From Martinezella tropici (GTDB taxonomy: Bacteria; Pseudomonadota; Alphaproteobacteria; Rhizobiales; Rhizobiaceae), in NCBI GenBank assembly GCA_000799755.1, contig JUHI01000005.1, positions 186,001-250,000 on the forward strand: a stretch of 64,000 nt of DNA. Direction: 5' to 3'. Below, in pieces: positions 1 through 9,294 of this stretch. A program made the position numbers and the translations under genes. How positions within the stretch are numbered: position 1 is the stretch's first letter; the number at the start of each line of letters is the position of its first letter. Under the pieces are notes generated by a model, which worked only from the letters and a program-made list of their open reading frames with translations, searched no databases and was not told the origin of the DNA.

Positions 1-1394
1 GTCATCAGCCTGTGGATCTCGGATTTCGATCCGACGTCGATGCCGCGTGTCGGCTCGTCGAGGATCAGGAGCTTGAGGTCGCCGAGAAGCCATTTGGCGA
101 GCACGATCTTCTGCTGATTGCCGCCGCTCAAGTTTTCGACGATCATCGCCGTATCCGGCGTCTTGATCTGTAGCATCTTGATCATGCGTTGGGCGGCTGT
201 TTCCTCCTGCCTTTCGCTGATGAAGAGGCCGCCTGCAAATTTCTTAAGATTGGCAAGCGAGATGTTTTCGCCGACCGACCGGCACAGGACCAGCCCTTCA
301 GCCTTCCTGTCCTCGGATACCATCGCGATGCCGCGGGAGATCGCATCCTTTGGCGATGTGAGTTTCAGCGAGGTACCGTTCAGGCGCACGGTTCCGCCAT
401 CGGCTTCATCAAGGCCGAAAATGACGCGCGCCACCTCGGTGCGACCGGCACCGATCAAACCGGACAAACCCAGAATCTCGCCGGCGCGAACGGTGAAACT
501 GACATTCTCGAAGACACCGGTTCGGGTGAGCTTCTCGAGCGAGAGCACGACATCGCCGATCGGAACCTCTTCCTTTGGAAAGATGCTGGAAATCGTGCGG
601 CCGACCATCTGCGAGATCAGCTTGGAAGGATCATATTCGCTCGCAGGCGCCGTCGCGATGAACTGGCCGTCGCGCATGACGGTGATGTCGTCGGCGATCT
701 GGAAGATTTCATCCATCTTGTGGGTGATGTAGATGATGGCGACGCCGTTTGCCTTGAGGTCGGCGATCTGCCGGAACAGCATGGCGACCTCGGTGTCGCT
801 GATCGCCGAGGTCGGCTCGTCCATGATGACGAGCAAGGCCTGACGAGAGATCGCCTTTACGATCTCGATCAACTGCATGGCGGCGATCGAAAGATCGCGC
901 ATCTTCGTATCCGGACTATATTTGAGACCAAGCCTGTCGAGCAGCGCCTTGGTGTCGGCATTCATTCTGGCGAAATCGACGAAGCGCGACAGAAAGCCCT
1001 TGCCGGACAGGGCGGGTTCACGACCGAGGAAGATGTTTTCGGCGATCGTCATGTCAAGAACCGGGCTCAGTTCCTGGTGGATCATGGAGATCCCGCGTTC
1101 GAGCGCAGCCGAAGTGCTCTGCCCGGTCAGCGCCTCACCCTTGAAGAAGATCTCGCCACCATCGATGGCATAGGTCCCGCTCAGGATCTTCATCAGCGTC
1201 GACTTGCCCGCTCCGTTTTCGCCGACAAGGACATGGACGGTGCCGGCGCGAACCTTGAGGTTCATTCCATCAAGAGCAAGCACGCCGGGAAATGCCTTGA
1301 CGATGTCACGCATCTCGAGAACGAGGTCATCGCCCTGCGAAGAATGTCTGCTTGCGCTGTCTCCAAGACGCGCCGATCCCATGGCCGCAGACAT
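1..1394 (-). CDS. Sugar ABC transporter ATP-binding protein, RbsA/XylG type (C-terminus cut by window)
   Basis: Energises a CUT2-family sugar importer at the inner membrane. About 464 codons are present; the family is near 500 residues, so only the last ~40 residues lie outside the window. Two nucleotide-binding domains are visible. The first has a Walker A (GENGAGKS) near residues 58-65, the degenerate LSIAAMQ signature and a MDEPTS Walker B. The second has the canonical LSGGNQQ signature and LILDEPTRGIDVG. A non-canonical first signature is normal for RbsA-like proteins. The start at 1394 follows a GGAGGA ribosome site; an ATG at 1382 is an alternative. The gene is divergent from the LacI-type regulator at 1556, which probably controls it. 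Permease and binding protein would lie outside the window. The substrate cannot be read from the sequence. Confidence 0.9.
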   Translation of the reverse strand, partial: MSAAMGSARLGDSASRHSSQGDDLVLEMRDIVKAFPGVLALDGMNLKVRAGTVHVLVGENGAGKSTLMKILSGTYAIDGGEIFFKGEALTGQSTSAALERGISMIHQELSPVLDMTIAENIFLGREPALSGKGFLSRFVDFARMNADTKALLDRLGLKYSPDTKMRDLSIAAMQLIEIVKAISRQALLVIMDEPTSAISDTEVAMLFRQIADLKANGVAIIYITHKMDEIFQIADDITVMRDGQFIATAPASEYDPSKLISQMVGRTISSIFPKEEVPIGDVVLSLEKLTRTGVFENVSFTVRAGEILGLSGLIGAGRTEVARVIFGLDEADGGTVRLNGTSLKLTSPKDAISRGIAMVSEDRKAEGLVLCRSVGENISLANLKKFAGGLFISERQEETAAQRMIKMLQIKTPDTAMIVENLSGGNQQKIVLAKWLLGDLKLLILDEPTRGIDVGSKSEIHRLM

Positions 1395-1508
1395 GTCTGC
1401 TCCTCCCAAGTTCCGCCTTCCGGCGCTTCATTTCGATGACTGAATGCTTCCTCCAGTGGCGCTGAAATCACCACACGCCCCCATTTCTGTCAATTTGACG
1501 CTGGACGA

Positions 1509-1551
1509 TTCTCCCAAAAGATACCATACTGACTCTCATTTTCTGGGAGAA
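1509..1551. promoter_or_regulatory. Spaced inverted repeat in divergent promoter region
   Basis: TTCTCCCA (1509-1516) is exactly mirrored by TGGGAGAA (1544-1551), with 27 bases between. It lies between the sugar ABC ATPase and the lacI-type gene, and the right arm overlaps the ribosome site of the regulator. It could be a pair of operator half-sites for autoregulation or an mRNA hairpin over the start. Both readings are inference. Confidence 0.35.
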
Positions 1552-1555
1552 CCTT

Positions 1556-2590
1556 ATGTCCAGGCCAACCATCGCCGACCTTGCCAAGGCCGCAAATGTA
1601 GGGGTTTCCACGGTAGACCGGGTCTTGAACGGCCGCGACCCGGTTCGTCAACAAACGGCCGAACGCGTGCTTGAGGCAGCCGAGCGCATCGGCTTTCACG
1701 GCGTGACAGCCATTAAGCGCCGGCTCGAAAAGGAAAAGCCGATCATCAAATTCGGCTTCCTCTTGAAGCAGTCCCACCGCAAGCTCTATCGGATGTGGGG
1801 AGAGGTCCTGACGAAGGCGGTCGAAACCTATCCGGAAGCGCATGGCAGGGCCATCGTCCGGTTCGACGACGAACTCGCGCCCGAAAACACAGCGAATGCG
1901 ATGCTGGCACTGAGCCGGGAAGTCGACGTCATCAGCGTGATTACGTCGGACCACCCGCAGATAAACCACGCTGTCGACGGCCTTGAGGCCGAGGGGATAC
2001 CTGTATTCACCATGATTTCCGACCTGACGGCACCCGGCCGCGCAGGCTATGTCGGCAATGATTGCGTGAAAAAGGGACGAACCGCGGCCTGGTTCATCGA
2101 CAACGTCAATGCCAACCCCGGCAAGGTCTCCGTCTTCGTCGGAAGCCACCGCTACCTGTCGCAGGAATTATGCGAAATGGGCTTTCGATCATATTTCCGG
2201 GAGAGCGCTTCCGAGTTCCAGATGATGGAGACCCTCGGAACCCAGGAAGAACCCGATATCGCCTACGAGCTCACGCGCAACCTGTTGGCGAAGGAGGAAA
2301 ACTGGGTCGGCTTATATGTTGCCGGAGGCGGCGTAACCGGCGTCATGCGCGCTCTTCGCGACGATGGTGGCCCCGCAGCCAAGCGGCTCATGGTCGTGGC
2401 TCACGAGCTGACGAACGAGACACGCGCCGGCCTGGCCGAAGGATTGATAAAGGTGGTGCTCTCCCATCCGGCGCGATTACTGGCGGATACGCTGGTGAGA
2501 GCAATGGCGGAAGCGCTGGACACCCATCGATCTCCAAGCGTATCGCAGCACATTCTTCCCTTTGAAATATATACCGCTGCCAACATCTGA
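1556..2590 (+). CDS. LacI-family transcriptional regulator
   Basis: A 344-residue sugar-responsive repressor. The N-terminal LacI helix-turn-helix starts almost at residue 1 (TIADLAKAANVGVSTVDRVLNG, roughly residues 4-26, with D where most family members have S in the STVSR motif). A periplasmic-binding-protein-like ligand domain follows from about residue 62 to the end. The ATG at 1556 is preceded by GGGAGAACC. It is transcribed away from the truncated CUT2 ATPase at 1-1394, so it most likely regulates that importer. The ligand is unknown. A stem-loop just after the stop (2601-2620) probably ends its transcript. Confidence 0.9.
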   Translation: MSRPTIADLAKAANVGVSTVDRVLNGRDPVRQQTAERVLEAAERIGFHGVTAIKRRLEKEKPIIKFGFLLKQSHRKLYRMWGEVLTKAVETYPEAHGRAIVRFDDELAPENTANAMLALSREVDVISVITSDHPQINHAVDGLEAEGIPVFTMISDLTAPGRAGYVGNDCVKKGRTAAWFIDNVNANPGKVSVFVGSHRYLSQELCEMGFRSYFRESASEFQMMETLGTQEEPDIAYELTRNLLAKEENWVGLYVAGGGVTGVMRALRDDGGPAAKRLMVVAHELTNETRAGLAEGLIKVVLSHPARLLADTLVRAMAEALDTHRSPSVSQHILPFEIYTAANI

Positions 2591-2600
2591 GCGATTGCCG

Positions 2601-2620
2601 AGGGACGGGCTGCCGTCCCT
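2601..2620 (+). terminator. Stem-loop after lacI-type gene
   Basis: AGGGACGG (2601-2608) pairs perfectly with CCGTCCCT (2613-2620) across a 4-base loop, 10 bases after the stop codon at 2590. The T-run after the stem is poor, so termination may be weak or assisted. Confidence 0.55.
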
Positions 2621-2844
2621 TCCCCGCGAAAAATCTTGATCGTGAAGCAACGCCGCCGCTGTTGAACGCTTGTGATCCCAATTCAGGCTATCTGCGACGA
2701 GTATCCTTGCTCAAGCCAGGAAGGTATTAATCTCGCGGGTATCCGTTCGCGGAAAACCGAGTGGCAGAGACCAAGAGGCTTCAGAGCCGTACCGCTTGCC
2801 GGTCGGTTTCCGCAACCGGTTTGGCGCTCATTATCCGTCCCAGC

Positions 2845-5800
2845 TTAATGCAGGGCTTTGAGCTGCTCTCGTCTCGCCTCCTCCTTGGGCGAATTCTCGC
2901 GGTTCTTGGTAAGCCAATTGGAAAACCCATCGAGATAGAGGTAGACAACCGGCGTAGTGAGCAAGGTCAGTGCTTGACTGACGGCCAAGCCCCCGAACAT
3001 CGCAAAGCCCAGGGGCTGGCGAAGTTCCGATCCTGTCCCGTGGCCGAGCATCAGCGGCACCGCCCCCAACATGGTCGCCATGGTGGTCATCATGATCGGC
3101 CGGAACCGGATCAGCGCCGCTTTGCGTATCGCCTGCTCGCTCGTCAATCCCTGATTGCGCTCTCCCTCGATGGCAAAATCAACCATCATGATACCGTTCT
3201 TCTTGACGATCCCGATGAGGAGGATGACCGCGATCAATGCGATCAGGCTGAAGTCATAGCCGAGCAGCATCAGCGTCGCCATCGCCCCGACACCGGCCGA
3301 CGGCAAGGTGGACAGGATGGTCAGGGGATGAATGTAGCTCTCATAAAGGACGCCGAGGATCAGATAGACAACCACGAGTGCGCCAAGCAGCAGCAGTGGG
3401 ACGGAAGACAGCGACTGCTGGAACGCCTGCGCCGTGCCCTCGAAACTGGTGTTGATCGATGTCGGCAGGTTCATCTGATGCAGGGCCGCATTGATCCTGT
3501 CCGCGGCGACGCCGATGGACGTGCCTGCCGCAAGGTTGAAGCTGATCGTGACGGAGGGGAACTGGCTTTCGTGGCTGATCTGGAGCGGTTGCACCGGTAC
3601 GGTGGTCCAGTGCGCCAGGACGGAGAGCGGGACATCCGACCCGTCTGAGGCCTTCACGTAGAGCTTGTCCAACGTGCTGACGTCGCTCTGCAGGCTCGGC
3701 AGTACCTCCATGATGACGTCATAACTCGACAGCTGGGTGAAATACTGGGCGATCTGGCGCTGACCGAAGGCGTCGTCCAGCGTATTGTCGATCGCTTCCG
3801 GCTGAATGCCGTAGCGCTGCGCCTGGGCGCGGTCGATGGTCAAGGTCAGCGTCGAGCCGTTCGTTTGCTGGTCCGAGGCGACGCCCTCGAGGCCGGGCAA
3901 CGTCTGCATCTTGGCGAGCACCTTCGGCGACCAGCTGTCGAGTGCGTCGATATCGGCGCTGGTCATGCTCATCTGATACTGGGTGCGCGATGCGCGAGCA
4001 CCGACACGCACGTCTTGCGCCGCCTGGAGGAAGAGGCGCGCGCCCTCGACTTTCTGTAGCTTTGGCTGCAGCCGCCGAATGATCTCGTCGGCGCTCGCCT
4101 GACGCTGGTCGCGCGGCTTCAGGGTAATGAACATCCGACCCGTGTTCAACGGATTGCCGACGCCGCCCACAGCCATGGCAACGCTCGCCACGTCCGGGTC
4201 CGCTTGGACAATGGCGCCCAGCTGCCGCTCGCGGTCGAGCATCTTGGCGAAGGAAATGTCCTGCGCCGCTTCGGATTGCCCCGTGATCAGCCCGGTGTCC
4301 TGTTGCGGAAAGAAGCCCTTGGGTATCCAGATGAAGAGGAGTACGGAGAGGACCAGCGACGCGAAGAAGACGGCAAGCGTGATCAGACGGAATTTCAGCG
4401 CGAGATCAAGCGCCCATTCATAGCCGTTCGTCATCGCGTCAAACCCGCGTTCGCTGAGGGCGTAAAGCCTGCCGTGACGAGTTTCTCCGTGGTTGCGCAG
4501 GAAGCGTGACGCCAGCATCGGTATCAACGTCAGCGACACGAAGGCCGATACGGCGATCGTCATAGCAAGCGTCACCGAGAATTCCCTGAACAGGCGCCCG
4601 ATGATGCCACTCATCAACAGCAGCGGCAAAAGGACGGCGACGAGCGAGAGGCTGATCGACAGGATCGTAAAGCCGATCTCACCCGCGCCGGTCATAGCCG
4701 CTTCAAAGCCGCTCATGCCCTCGTCGATATGGCGCTGGATGTTCTCCAAAACAACGATCGCGTCGTCGACCACAAAGCCGACCGCGATGGTCAGCGCCAT
4801 CAACGAGAGATTGTCGAGCGTGAAGCCGGCAATCCACATCATTGCGCAGGCACCGAACAAGGCAAGCGGCACGGTCAAGCTCGGAATGATTGTGGCCCGG
4901 ACGCTGCGCAGGAACACGAAGATGACGCCGATCACAAGCAGCACGGTGATCAGAAGTGTCGTTCGCACGTCGCTAACGGCGGCCCGGATCGTCTGCGTTC
5001 GATCGCTGAGGATGCCGACCTTGATGCCCGGTTGCATCGACGCCGTCAGGCGCGGCAACTCGGCCGTGATGCTGTCGACCGTCTGGATCACATTCGCGCC
5101 CGGCTGCTTGAAGATGATCAAGAAGATGCCCCGCTTGCCATTGGCCCAGGCCGCTTGCTTGCTGTCCTGCGCCGCGCTGACGGCCTGGCCGATATCGCGG
5201 ATATAGAGCGGCGAGCCATTCTGATAGGTGACGATGACATCGTTCCATTTCGATGCCTCGGTGAGCTGGCCGTTGGTATAGATGGTGTAGCTTCGCGTTG
5301 GGCCGTCGATATTGCCGGTCGGGTTGTTTTCGGTGACGCCGTTCAGTTGCGTTCGCACATCCTCCAGCGTCAAGCCCCTGACCGCCATCTTGCTCGGGTC
5401 CAGCTGCACGCGGATGGCCGGCTTTTGTTGTCCGCCGTAAAGCACCTGCGCGACGCCGGGAAGTTGGCTGATCTGCTGGCCGAGCTTCGTCTCGACCTCG
5501 TTGTCGACGGTCGTCAATGGTAGGGTGTCCGACGTCGCCGAGAGGAGAAGAATCGGCGAATCCGCCGGGTTGACCTTGCGATAGGTCGGCGGATTGGGCA
5601 GGTTCGTCGGAAGCTGGCCGCTCGCGGAATTGATGGCCGCCTGCACATCGTTGGCGGCGCCGTCGATATCTCGATCCAGATCGAACTGCAGGGTGATCTG
5701 CGTCGAACCAAGCGAGTTCAATGAGGTCATCTCGCTCACGCCGGCGATCGAGGCAAAGGCGGTTTCGAGCGGCTGCGCAACGGACGACGCCATGATGGTG

Positions 5801-5979
5801 GGGCTTGCGCCGGGCAACTGCACCGAGACCTGGATGGTCGGAAAATCCACTTGCGGCAGCGGCGCAACGGGCAGCAAGGGGTATGCCACTATGCCGATGA
5901 GCAGGATGCCCGCCATGATGAGCGAGGTGGCGATTGGATGTTTGATGAATGGCGCCGACGGACCACTAAACTGAGCCAT
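2845..5979 (-). CDS. RND multidrug efflux transporter, MdtB/MdtC (AcrB) type
   Basis: An inner-membrane proton-driven pump of 1044 residues, the usual size for the hydrophobe/amphiphile efflux RND family. The N-terminus (FIKHPIATSLIMAGILLIGIV) is the standard first membrane helix. The conserved LPLLPVAPLPQVDFPTI-like stretch follows, then two large periplasmic loops and the central helices around residues 340-560 with the GFVVDDAIVVLENI motif (TM4 region with the proton-relay aspartates). A second membrane block lies near residues 865-1030. The start at 5979 has an upstream GAGAAG. It follows the adaptor gene (stop 6034) by about 54 bases, so the two form an operon. No outer-membrane TolC-type gene is next to it, so a channel encoded elsewhere must be used. 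Substrates are not predictable. Confidence 0.93.
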   Translation of the reverse strand: MAQFSGPSAPFIKHPIATSLIMAGILLIGIVAYPLLPVAPLPQVDFPTIQVSVQLPGASPTIMASSVAQPLETAFASIAGVSEMTSLNSLGSTQITLQFDLDRDIDGAANDVQAAINSASGQLPTNLPNPPTYRKVNPADSPILLLSATSDTLPLTTVDNEVETKLGQQISQLPGVAQVLYGGQQKPAIRVQLDPSKMAVRGLTLEDVRTQLNGVTENNPTGNIDGPTRSYTIYTNGQLTEASKWNDVIVTYQNGSPLYIRDIGQAVSAAQDSKQAAWANGKRGIFLIIFKQPGANVIQTVDSITAELPRLTASMQPGIKVGILSDRTQTIRAAVSDVRTTLLITVLLVIGVIFVFLRSVRATIIPSLTVPLALFGACAMMWIAGFTLDNLSLMALTIAVGFVVDDAIVVLENIQRHIDEGMSGFEAAMTGAGEIGFTILSISLSLVAVLLPLLLMSGIIGRLFREFSVTLAMTIAVSAFVSLTLIPMLASRFLRNHGETRHGRLYALSERGFDAMTNGYEWALDLALKFRLITLAVFFASLVLSVLLFIWIPKGFFPQQDTGLITGQSEAAQDISFAKMLDRERQLGAIVQADPDVASVAMAVGGVGNPLNTGRMFITLKPRDQRQASADEIIRRLQPKLQKVEGARLFLQAAQDVRVGARASRTQYQMSMTSADIDALDSWSPKVLAKMQTLPGLEGVASDQQTNGSTLTLTIDRAQAQRYGIQPEAIDNTLDDAFGQRQIAQYFTQLSSYDVIMEVLPSLQSDVSTLDKLYVKASDGSDVPLSVLAHWTTVPVQPLQISHESQFPSVTISFNLAAGTSIGVAADRINAALHQMNLPTSINTSFEGTAQAFQQSLSSVPLLLLGALVVVYLILGVLYESYIHPLTILSTLPSAGVGAMATLMLLGYDFSLIALIAVILLIGIVKKNGIMMVDFAIEGERNQGLTSEQAIRKAALIRFRPIMMTTMATMLGAVPLMLGHGTGSELRQPLGFAMFGGLAVSQALTLLTTPVVYLYLDGFSNWLTKNRENSPKEEARREQLKALH

Positions 5980-6033
5980 GCGAGCTTCTCACTCTTGTCA
6001 TTCAGTTGCACCGGAAACAGCGATCGTCTTAGT

Positions 6034-7257
6034 CTACGGGGAAGCTATTGCTGTCGCAGGCGATGCGTCCGTGGCGACCTGCTGCCTGACGTCAGCGACA
6101 AGGCTGCCGGGCTGCACGCGATAGGAACCATCTGTTACCACCGTCTCGCCAGGCTTCACGCCGTCGCTAACCACGACACTACCGTTGCCGGTCTCTGAAA
6201 CCTTTATCGGTCGAACCTGAGCCTTGCGATCAGGCCCGACAATATAGGCAAACAAGCCATCCGGGCCGTGTTGCACCGCGTCGAGCGGAATCTGCACCAC
6301 ATTCTTCAGCGTCGAGACGCCCAGCCTGACCGTCACCGACTGCCCCGGCCAAAGCGCGTCATCCGCATTCGCGAACGTCGCCTTGAGATTGATTGTGCCG
6401 GTTGCGACATTGATCTGGTTGTCGATGTAAGAAAGCGTGCCTTGCGAAAGCACGGTCTTACCATCCTCGCTTATCACCTCTACCGGCACGTCGCCCGACG
6501 CGAGCGCCTTGGTGACCGCCTGGAGCTGATCCTGAGGGGCTGGGAAGACCACGCTGATCGGCTGGACCTGCGCTATGGTAACAATACCGGTCGTATCGGT
6601 AGGCTGCACCAGGTTGCCCACATCGATCAGGCTGAAGCCTACCCTCCCCGTAAATGGTGCTGCGATCCGGCAATAGGCCAGGTTGACGCTCGCAGCCTGC
6701 ACAGCCGCTTGGTCTGCCTGAACGGTTCCCTGATCCTGAGCGACAAGTGCCGCCTGGTCGTCCAATGTCTGCTGCGAAGCGGCGTGCTGCGTGGCCAGCT
6801 TGCTGTCCCGATCGAGATCCACCTGAGCGCCCTTTAGCAAGGCCTGGTCGCGCGCCAGTTGCCCCTTTGCCTGCGCGAGTGCCGCCTCATAGCTCTGCGG
6901 ATCGATCTCCACGAGCGGGGCGCCCTTGTTCACCATATGCCCTTGCGTGAAATCGACCTTGGCTATGCGACCGGTGATTTGCGAATGGACGGTGACAGTG
7001 TTCAACGCTTGAACCGTTCCAAGCTCATCGAGATTGACGAGAAAATCCTGTGATCGAGCGGAAGCAAGGGTGACCGGGACACCGGCATCTTGTGCTGGTT
7101 TTGCGCCACCATTCGCAACGGAGTGATCAGGCCCCGTCAGCTCCGCTTCTATGGACGCCCTTTTCGCCCATACTGTACCGGCTATTCCGACGATAAGAAT
7201 GCAGGCTATCAGCGCCTTTGGGCTCTTAAGCCGAGATGAACGCTGCAATTCGGCCAT
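6034..7257 (-). CDS. RND efflux periplasmic adaptor (MdtA-like, HlyD/AcrA family)
   Basis: A membrane-fusion protein that links the RND pump at 2845-5979 to an outer-membrane channel. It is about 407 residues from the ATG at 7257: an N-terminal membrane anchor (ALIACILIVGIAGTVWA), then a barrel-sandwich/lipoyl half, an alanine/glutamine-rich helical hairpin (QAKGQLARDQALLKG...), the second lipoyl half (YCRIAAPFTGRVG) and a beta-barrel. Three in-frame ATGs lie at 7266, 7263 and 7257. The AGGGA site gives the best spacing for 7257, but 7266 is possible. A longer reading frame to 7389 has no ribosome site and is rejected. First gene of the efflux operon. Confidence 0.9.
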   Translation of the reverse strand: MAELQRSSRLKSPKALIACILIVGIAGTVWAKRASIEAELTGPDHSVANGGAKPAQDAGVPVTLASARSQDFLVNLDELGTVQALNTVTVHSQITGRIAKVDFTQGHMVNKGAPLVEIDPQSYEAALAQAKGQLARDQALLKGAQVDLDRDSKLATQHAASQQTLDDQAALVAQDQGTVQADQAAVQAASVNLAYCRIAAPFTGRVGFSLIDVGNLVQPTDTTGIVTIAQVQPISVVFPAPQDQLQAVTKALASGDVPVEVISEDGKTVLSQGTLSYIDNQINVATGTINLKATFANADDALWPGQSVTVRLGVSTLKNVVQIPLDAVQHGPDGLFAYIVGPDRKAQVRPIKVSETGNGSVVVSDGVKPGETVVTDGSYRVQPGSLVADVRQQVATDASPATAIASP

Positions 7258-7351
7258 GTTCATCATTCCCTGAACGCGGCGACCGGGATTGGACGTCGTC
7301 AGGCAGCAAAAACGCCCTGTGATGGCAAATGTTTGTCCGTCGTCTTTCTGC

Positions 7352-7384
7352 ACTATTATGTGACTATTATGTGATCGCCATGTG
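7352..7384. repeat. Three 11-base tandem repeats upstream of the RND efflux operon
   Basis: ACTATTATGTG occurs twice head to tail (7352-7362 and 7363-7373) and is followed by the degenerate copy ATCGCCATGTG (7374-7384). The period of 11 is about one helical turn. The repeats sit about 95-130 bases upstream of the adaptor start, so they may be a regulator binding array. The regulator is unknown. Confidence 0.55.
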
Positions 7385-7617
7385 AGCAAAGTTTGACGAG
7401 CGTGAATCCCGCTCTTCCCCAGTTGCCAAGGTGGCGGACAATGTCAGATCCGCCGACCTTGGTTGTAGGAAATAGGACGCCTGGACATCAAACGCCAACG
7501 GCGCTGACGTCCTTCCATCGTGCTGGGCTGCCGGGGCCCCTCAACGCGATTGGCACCCGTTCAGCCGCGCCGGACGAGACCTTCGTAGAGCCCCGAAGCT
7601 TGAGGCGCAGATAAAGC

Positions 7618-7641
7618 CCTGGCGGCAACTTCACCGCCAGG
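7618..7641 (-). terminator. Terminator hairpin after peptide-binding protein gene
   Basis: CCTGGCGG (7618-7625) pairs with CCGCCAGG (7634-7641) across an 8-base loop. Read on the minus strand it begins 13 bases after the stop of the gene at 7655-9232 and is followed by GCTTTATCT, a weak T-rich tail. Confidence 0.6.
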
Positions 7642-7654
7642 AAACCTGCCTATC

Positions 7655-9232
7655 TCACTTAGGGCGAGCATCCATCGCCAACGTGTCCTCGTCAGAGCGC
7701 GGCGTGTAGGAAATCTTGTCCCTTTTCACGCCCCATGCCGACACGTTCACGGCAAGCGGAAGATCCGGCCTGTCGGTGGAGACGAGCAGGTTGGCCCTTT
7801 CAAGCAGATCGCGACGCTTGGCCTCGTCCATTTCGCTGGCGGCATCCTCGATCAGCTTGTCCATTTCCGGGTTGGAATATCCACGCGTGTTGAATGCGCC
7901 AAGCGATTTGCTGGCATCGTTGGTATGCATCAGAGACGACAGCATATAGTTGGCCTCACCCGTCAGCGTACCCCAGGAGGCCATATACAACGAATATTCG
8001 CCGCGGGTCTTGGCAGGGTTGAACACGGCCGCCGGGGCACCATTGACATCGACCTGGACATTGATAGCAGCGAGCAACTGAGCGACGGTCGGCCCGAGCT
8101 CCGTCGGCAAGCGGTCGTTGGCGTAGTTCAGCGACACCTTGAAGCCGTTCGGATAGCCTGCGTCGGCCATCAGCTTGGCCGCCTTTGTTACGTCAAAGGC
8201 GCTGGGTACGATGTGCTCGTTGTATCCGAAAATGTTCGAGGCCACCATTTGCGTGGGAACCTTGCCCATGTCCTCAAGCGCAATTTCGGTGATCGTCTGG
8301 CGATCTATGGCAAGATCGAATGCTTCGCGTACGCGCGGATCGAGGAAGGGATTCTTGTCCAGCTTCTTTCCCGACTTATCCCAAACCAGCGGACTATCTT
8401 TACGGAAGTCGAATTCCAGATAGGGAATATAGACCGACTCGTCCTTGACCACCTCGAGCTTGGAATCGGATTGAAGAGCCGCGAGGTCCGTCGACGGAAC
8501 CTTGGAGATCAAGTCGACCTGGCCGGCTTTCAACTGCGCAACACGGGCGGCATCGTTCGGTATTTCCTTGCGGATGACATGATCCCAAGGCTGGGCGTCG
8601 CCCCAGTAGCCATCGAACTTTTCCAGGACAAGATCCTGCGTCGGCGCCCATTTGACGAATTTATAGGGACCTGTACCGATGGTCGCCTTGCCTGAATTGA
8701 AGCCGTCCGCTGCCGTCTCTTTCGTCGAGTAAGCGGCCGCCGCCTTATGAGACACGATGAAAAGCCGGACGAAATCGTTGGGAAGTGTCGGTGCCGGCCC
8801 AAGGGTCTTGACGCGAACGGTATGCGGGTCGACAACTTCGACGCTCTTGACCCTGCGGACATAGATGGTCGAGGGGTTTGGACCAGTGACGTTCGGAATA
8901 CGCTCGATCGAGAATTTCACGTCTTCGGCGGTGAAGTCCGATCCATCATGGAACTTGACACCTTCGCGCAGCTTGAACTCCCAGGTGGTGTCGTCAACCG
9001 GCTTCCAGCTGACGGCCAGAGAAGGTTCGACTTCAAGCTTGTTGCCGGACTTCAGCAAGGTATCGAATATATGCTTGGTCGCCTCGGCATTGGCTGAGGT
9101 CGCGGTGAAATGCGGGTCCATCGAAGCCGGACCGGACTTGGTGGCGATGACGAGGTCTGCGGCGATCGCCGACAGCGGCATCATGATGGTCGCGGCCAGC
9201 AATGCGGCCTTGAAAACGGAGCGTATTGTCAT
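7655..9232 (-). CDS. ABC transporter substrate-binding protein, family 5 (peptide/nickel type)
   Basis: The periplasmic receptor of a dipeptide/oligopeptide-type importer, 525 residues. The Sec signal peptide is MTIRSVFKAALLAATIMMPLSAIAA, with likely cleavage after ...AIAA near residue 25. The mature protein has the SBP_bac_5 pattern: an early SMDPHFTATSANAE ligand-fold start, WEFKLREGVKFHDGSDFTAEDV near residues 68-90, and a GTGPYKFVKW motif. The start at 9232 is preceded by AGGGAAC. No permease lies on this strand. The matching permeases and ATPase are on the opposite strand at 10851-14414, so the importer is probably split into two divergent units around the MarR regulator. The ligand could be a peptide or another amide, given the creatininase-family neighbour. 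Confidence 0.9.
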   Translation of the reverse strand: MTIRSVFKAALLAATIMMPLSAIAADLVIATKSGPASMDPHFTATSANAEATKHIFDTLLKSGNKLEVEPSLAVSWKPVDDTTWEFKLREGVKFHDGSDFTAEDVKFSIERIPNVTGPNPSTIYVRRVKSVEVVDPHTVRVKTLGPAPTLPNDFVRLFIVSHKAAAAYSTKETAADGFNSGKATIGTGPYKFVKWAPTQDLVLEKFDGYWGDAQPWDHVIRKEIPNDAARVAQLKAGQVDLISKVPSTDLAALQSDSKLEVVKDESVYIPYLEFDFRKDSPLVWDKSGKKLDKNPFLDPRVREAFDLAIDRQTITEIALEDMGKVPTQMVASNIFGYNEHIVPSAFDVTKAAKLMADAGYPNGFKVSLNYANDRLPTELGPTVAQLLAAINVQVDVNGAPAAVFNPAKTRGEYSLYMASWGTLTGEANYMLSSLMHTNDASKSLGAFNTRGYSNPEMDKLIEDAASEMDEAKRRDLLERANLLVSTDRPDLPLAVNVSAWGVKRDKISYTPRSDEDTLAMDARPK

Positions 9233-9294
9233 GTGTTCCCTTATCTATTTCTCATGGGCAAGAACGGCTTGCCGCCGGTTGTTTGCGCCCGTCG

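Larger units (their letters stand above)
7258..7654. other. 397-base intergenic region
   Basis: Lies between the efflux operon and the peptide-binding protein gene, both read leftwards. It contains the 11-base tandem repeats at 7352-7384 (on the promoter side of the efflux operon) and a terminator-like hairpin at 7618-7641. A 73-codon frame at 7393-7614 has no ribosome site or recognisable product. Nothing else was identified. Confidence 0.6.

Noticed and set aside
189..1439. 416-codon open frame on the plus strand
   Set aside because: It is antisense to the sugar ABC ATPase, has no ribosome site, and its product matches no family; high GC leaves long empty frames opposite real genes.
2761..3648. 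295-codon plus-strand frame, with further long plus-strand frames near 4493-5523
   Set aside because: All lie opposite the RND pump gene, with low-complexity R/D/Q-rich translations typical of shadows.
7393..7614. 73-codon plus-strand frame
   Set aside because: No ribosome site, no motif, P/R/T-rich shadow-like composition.
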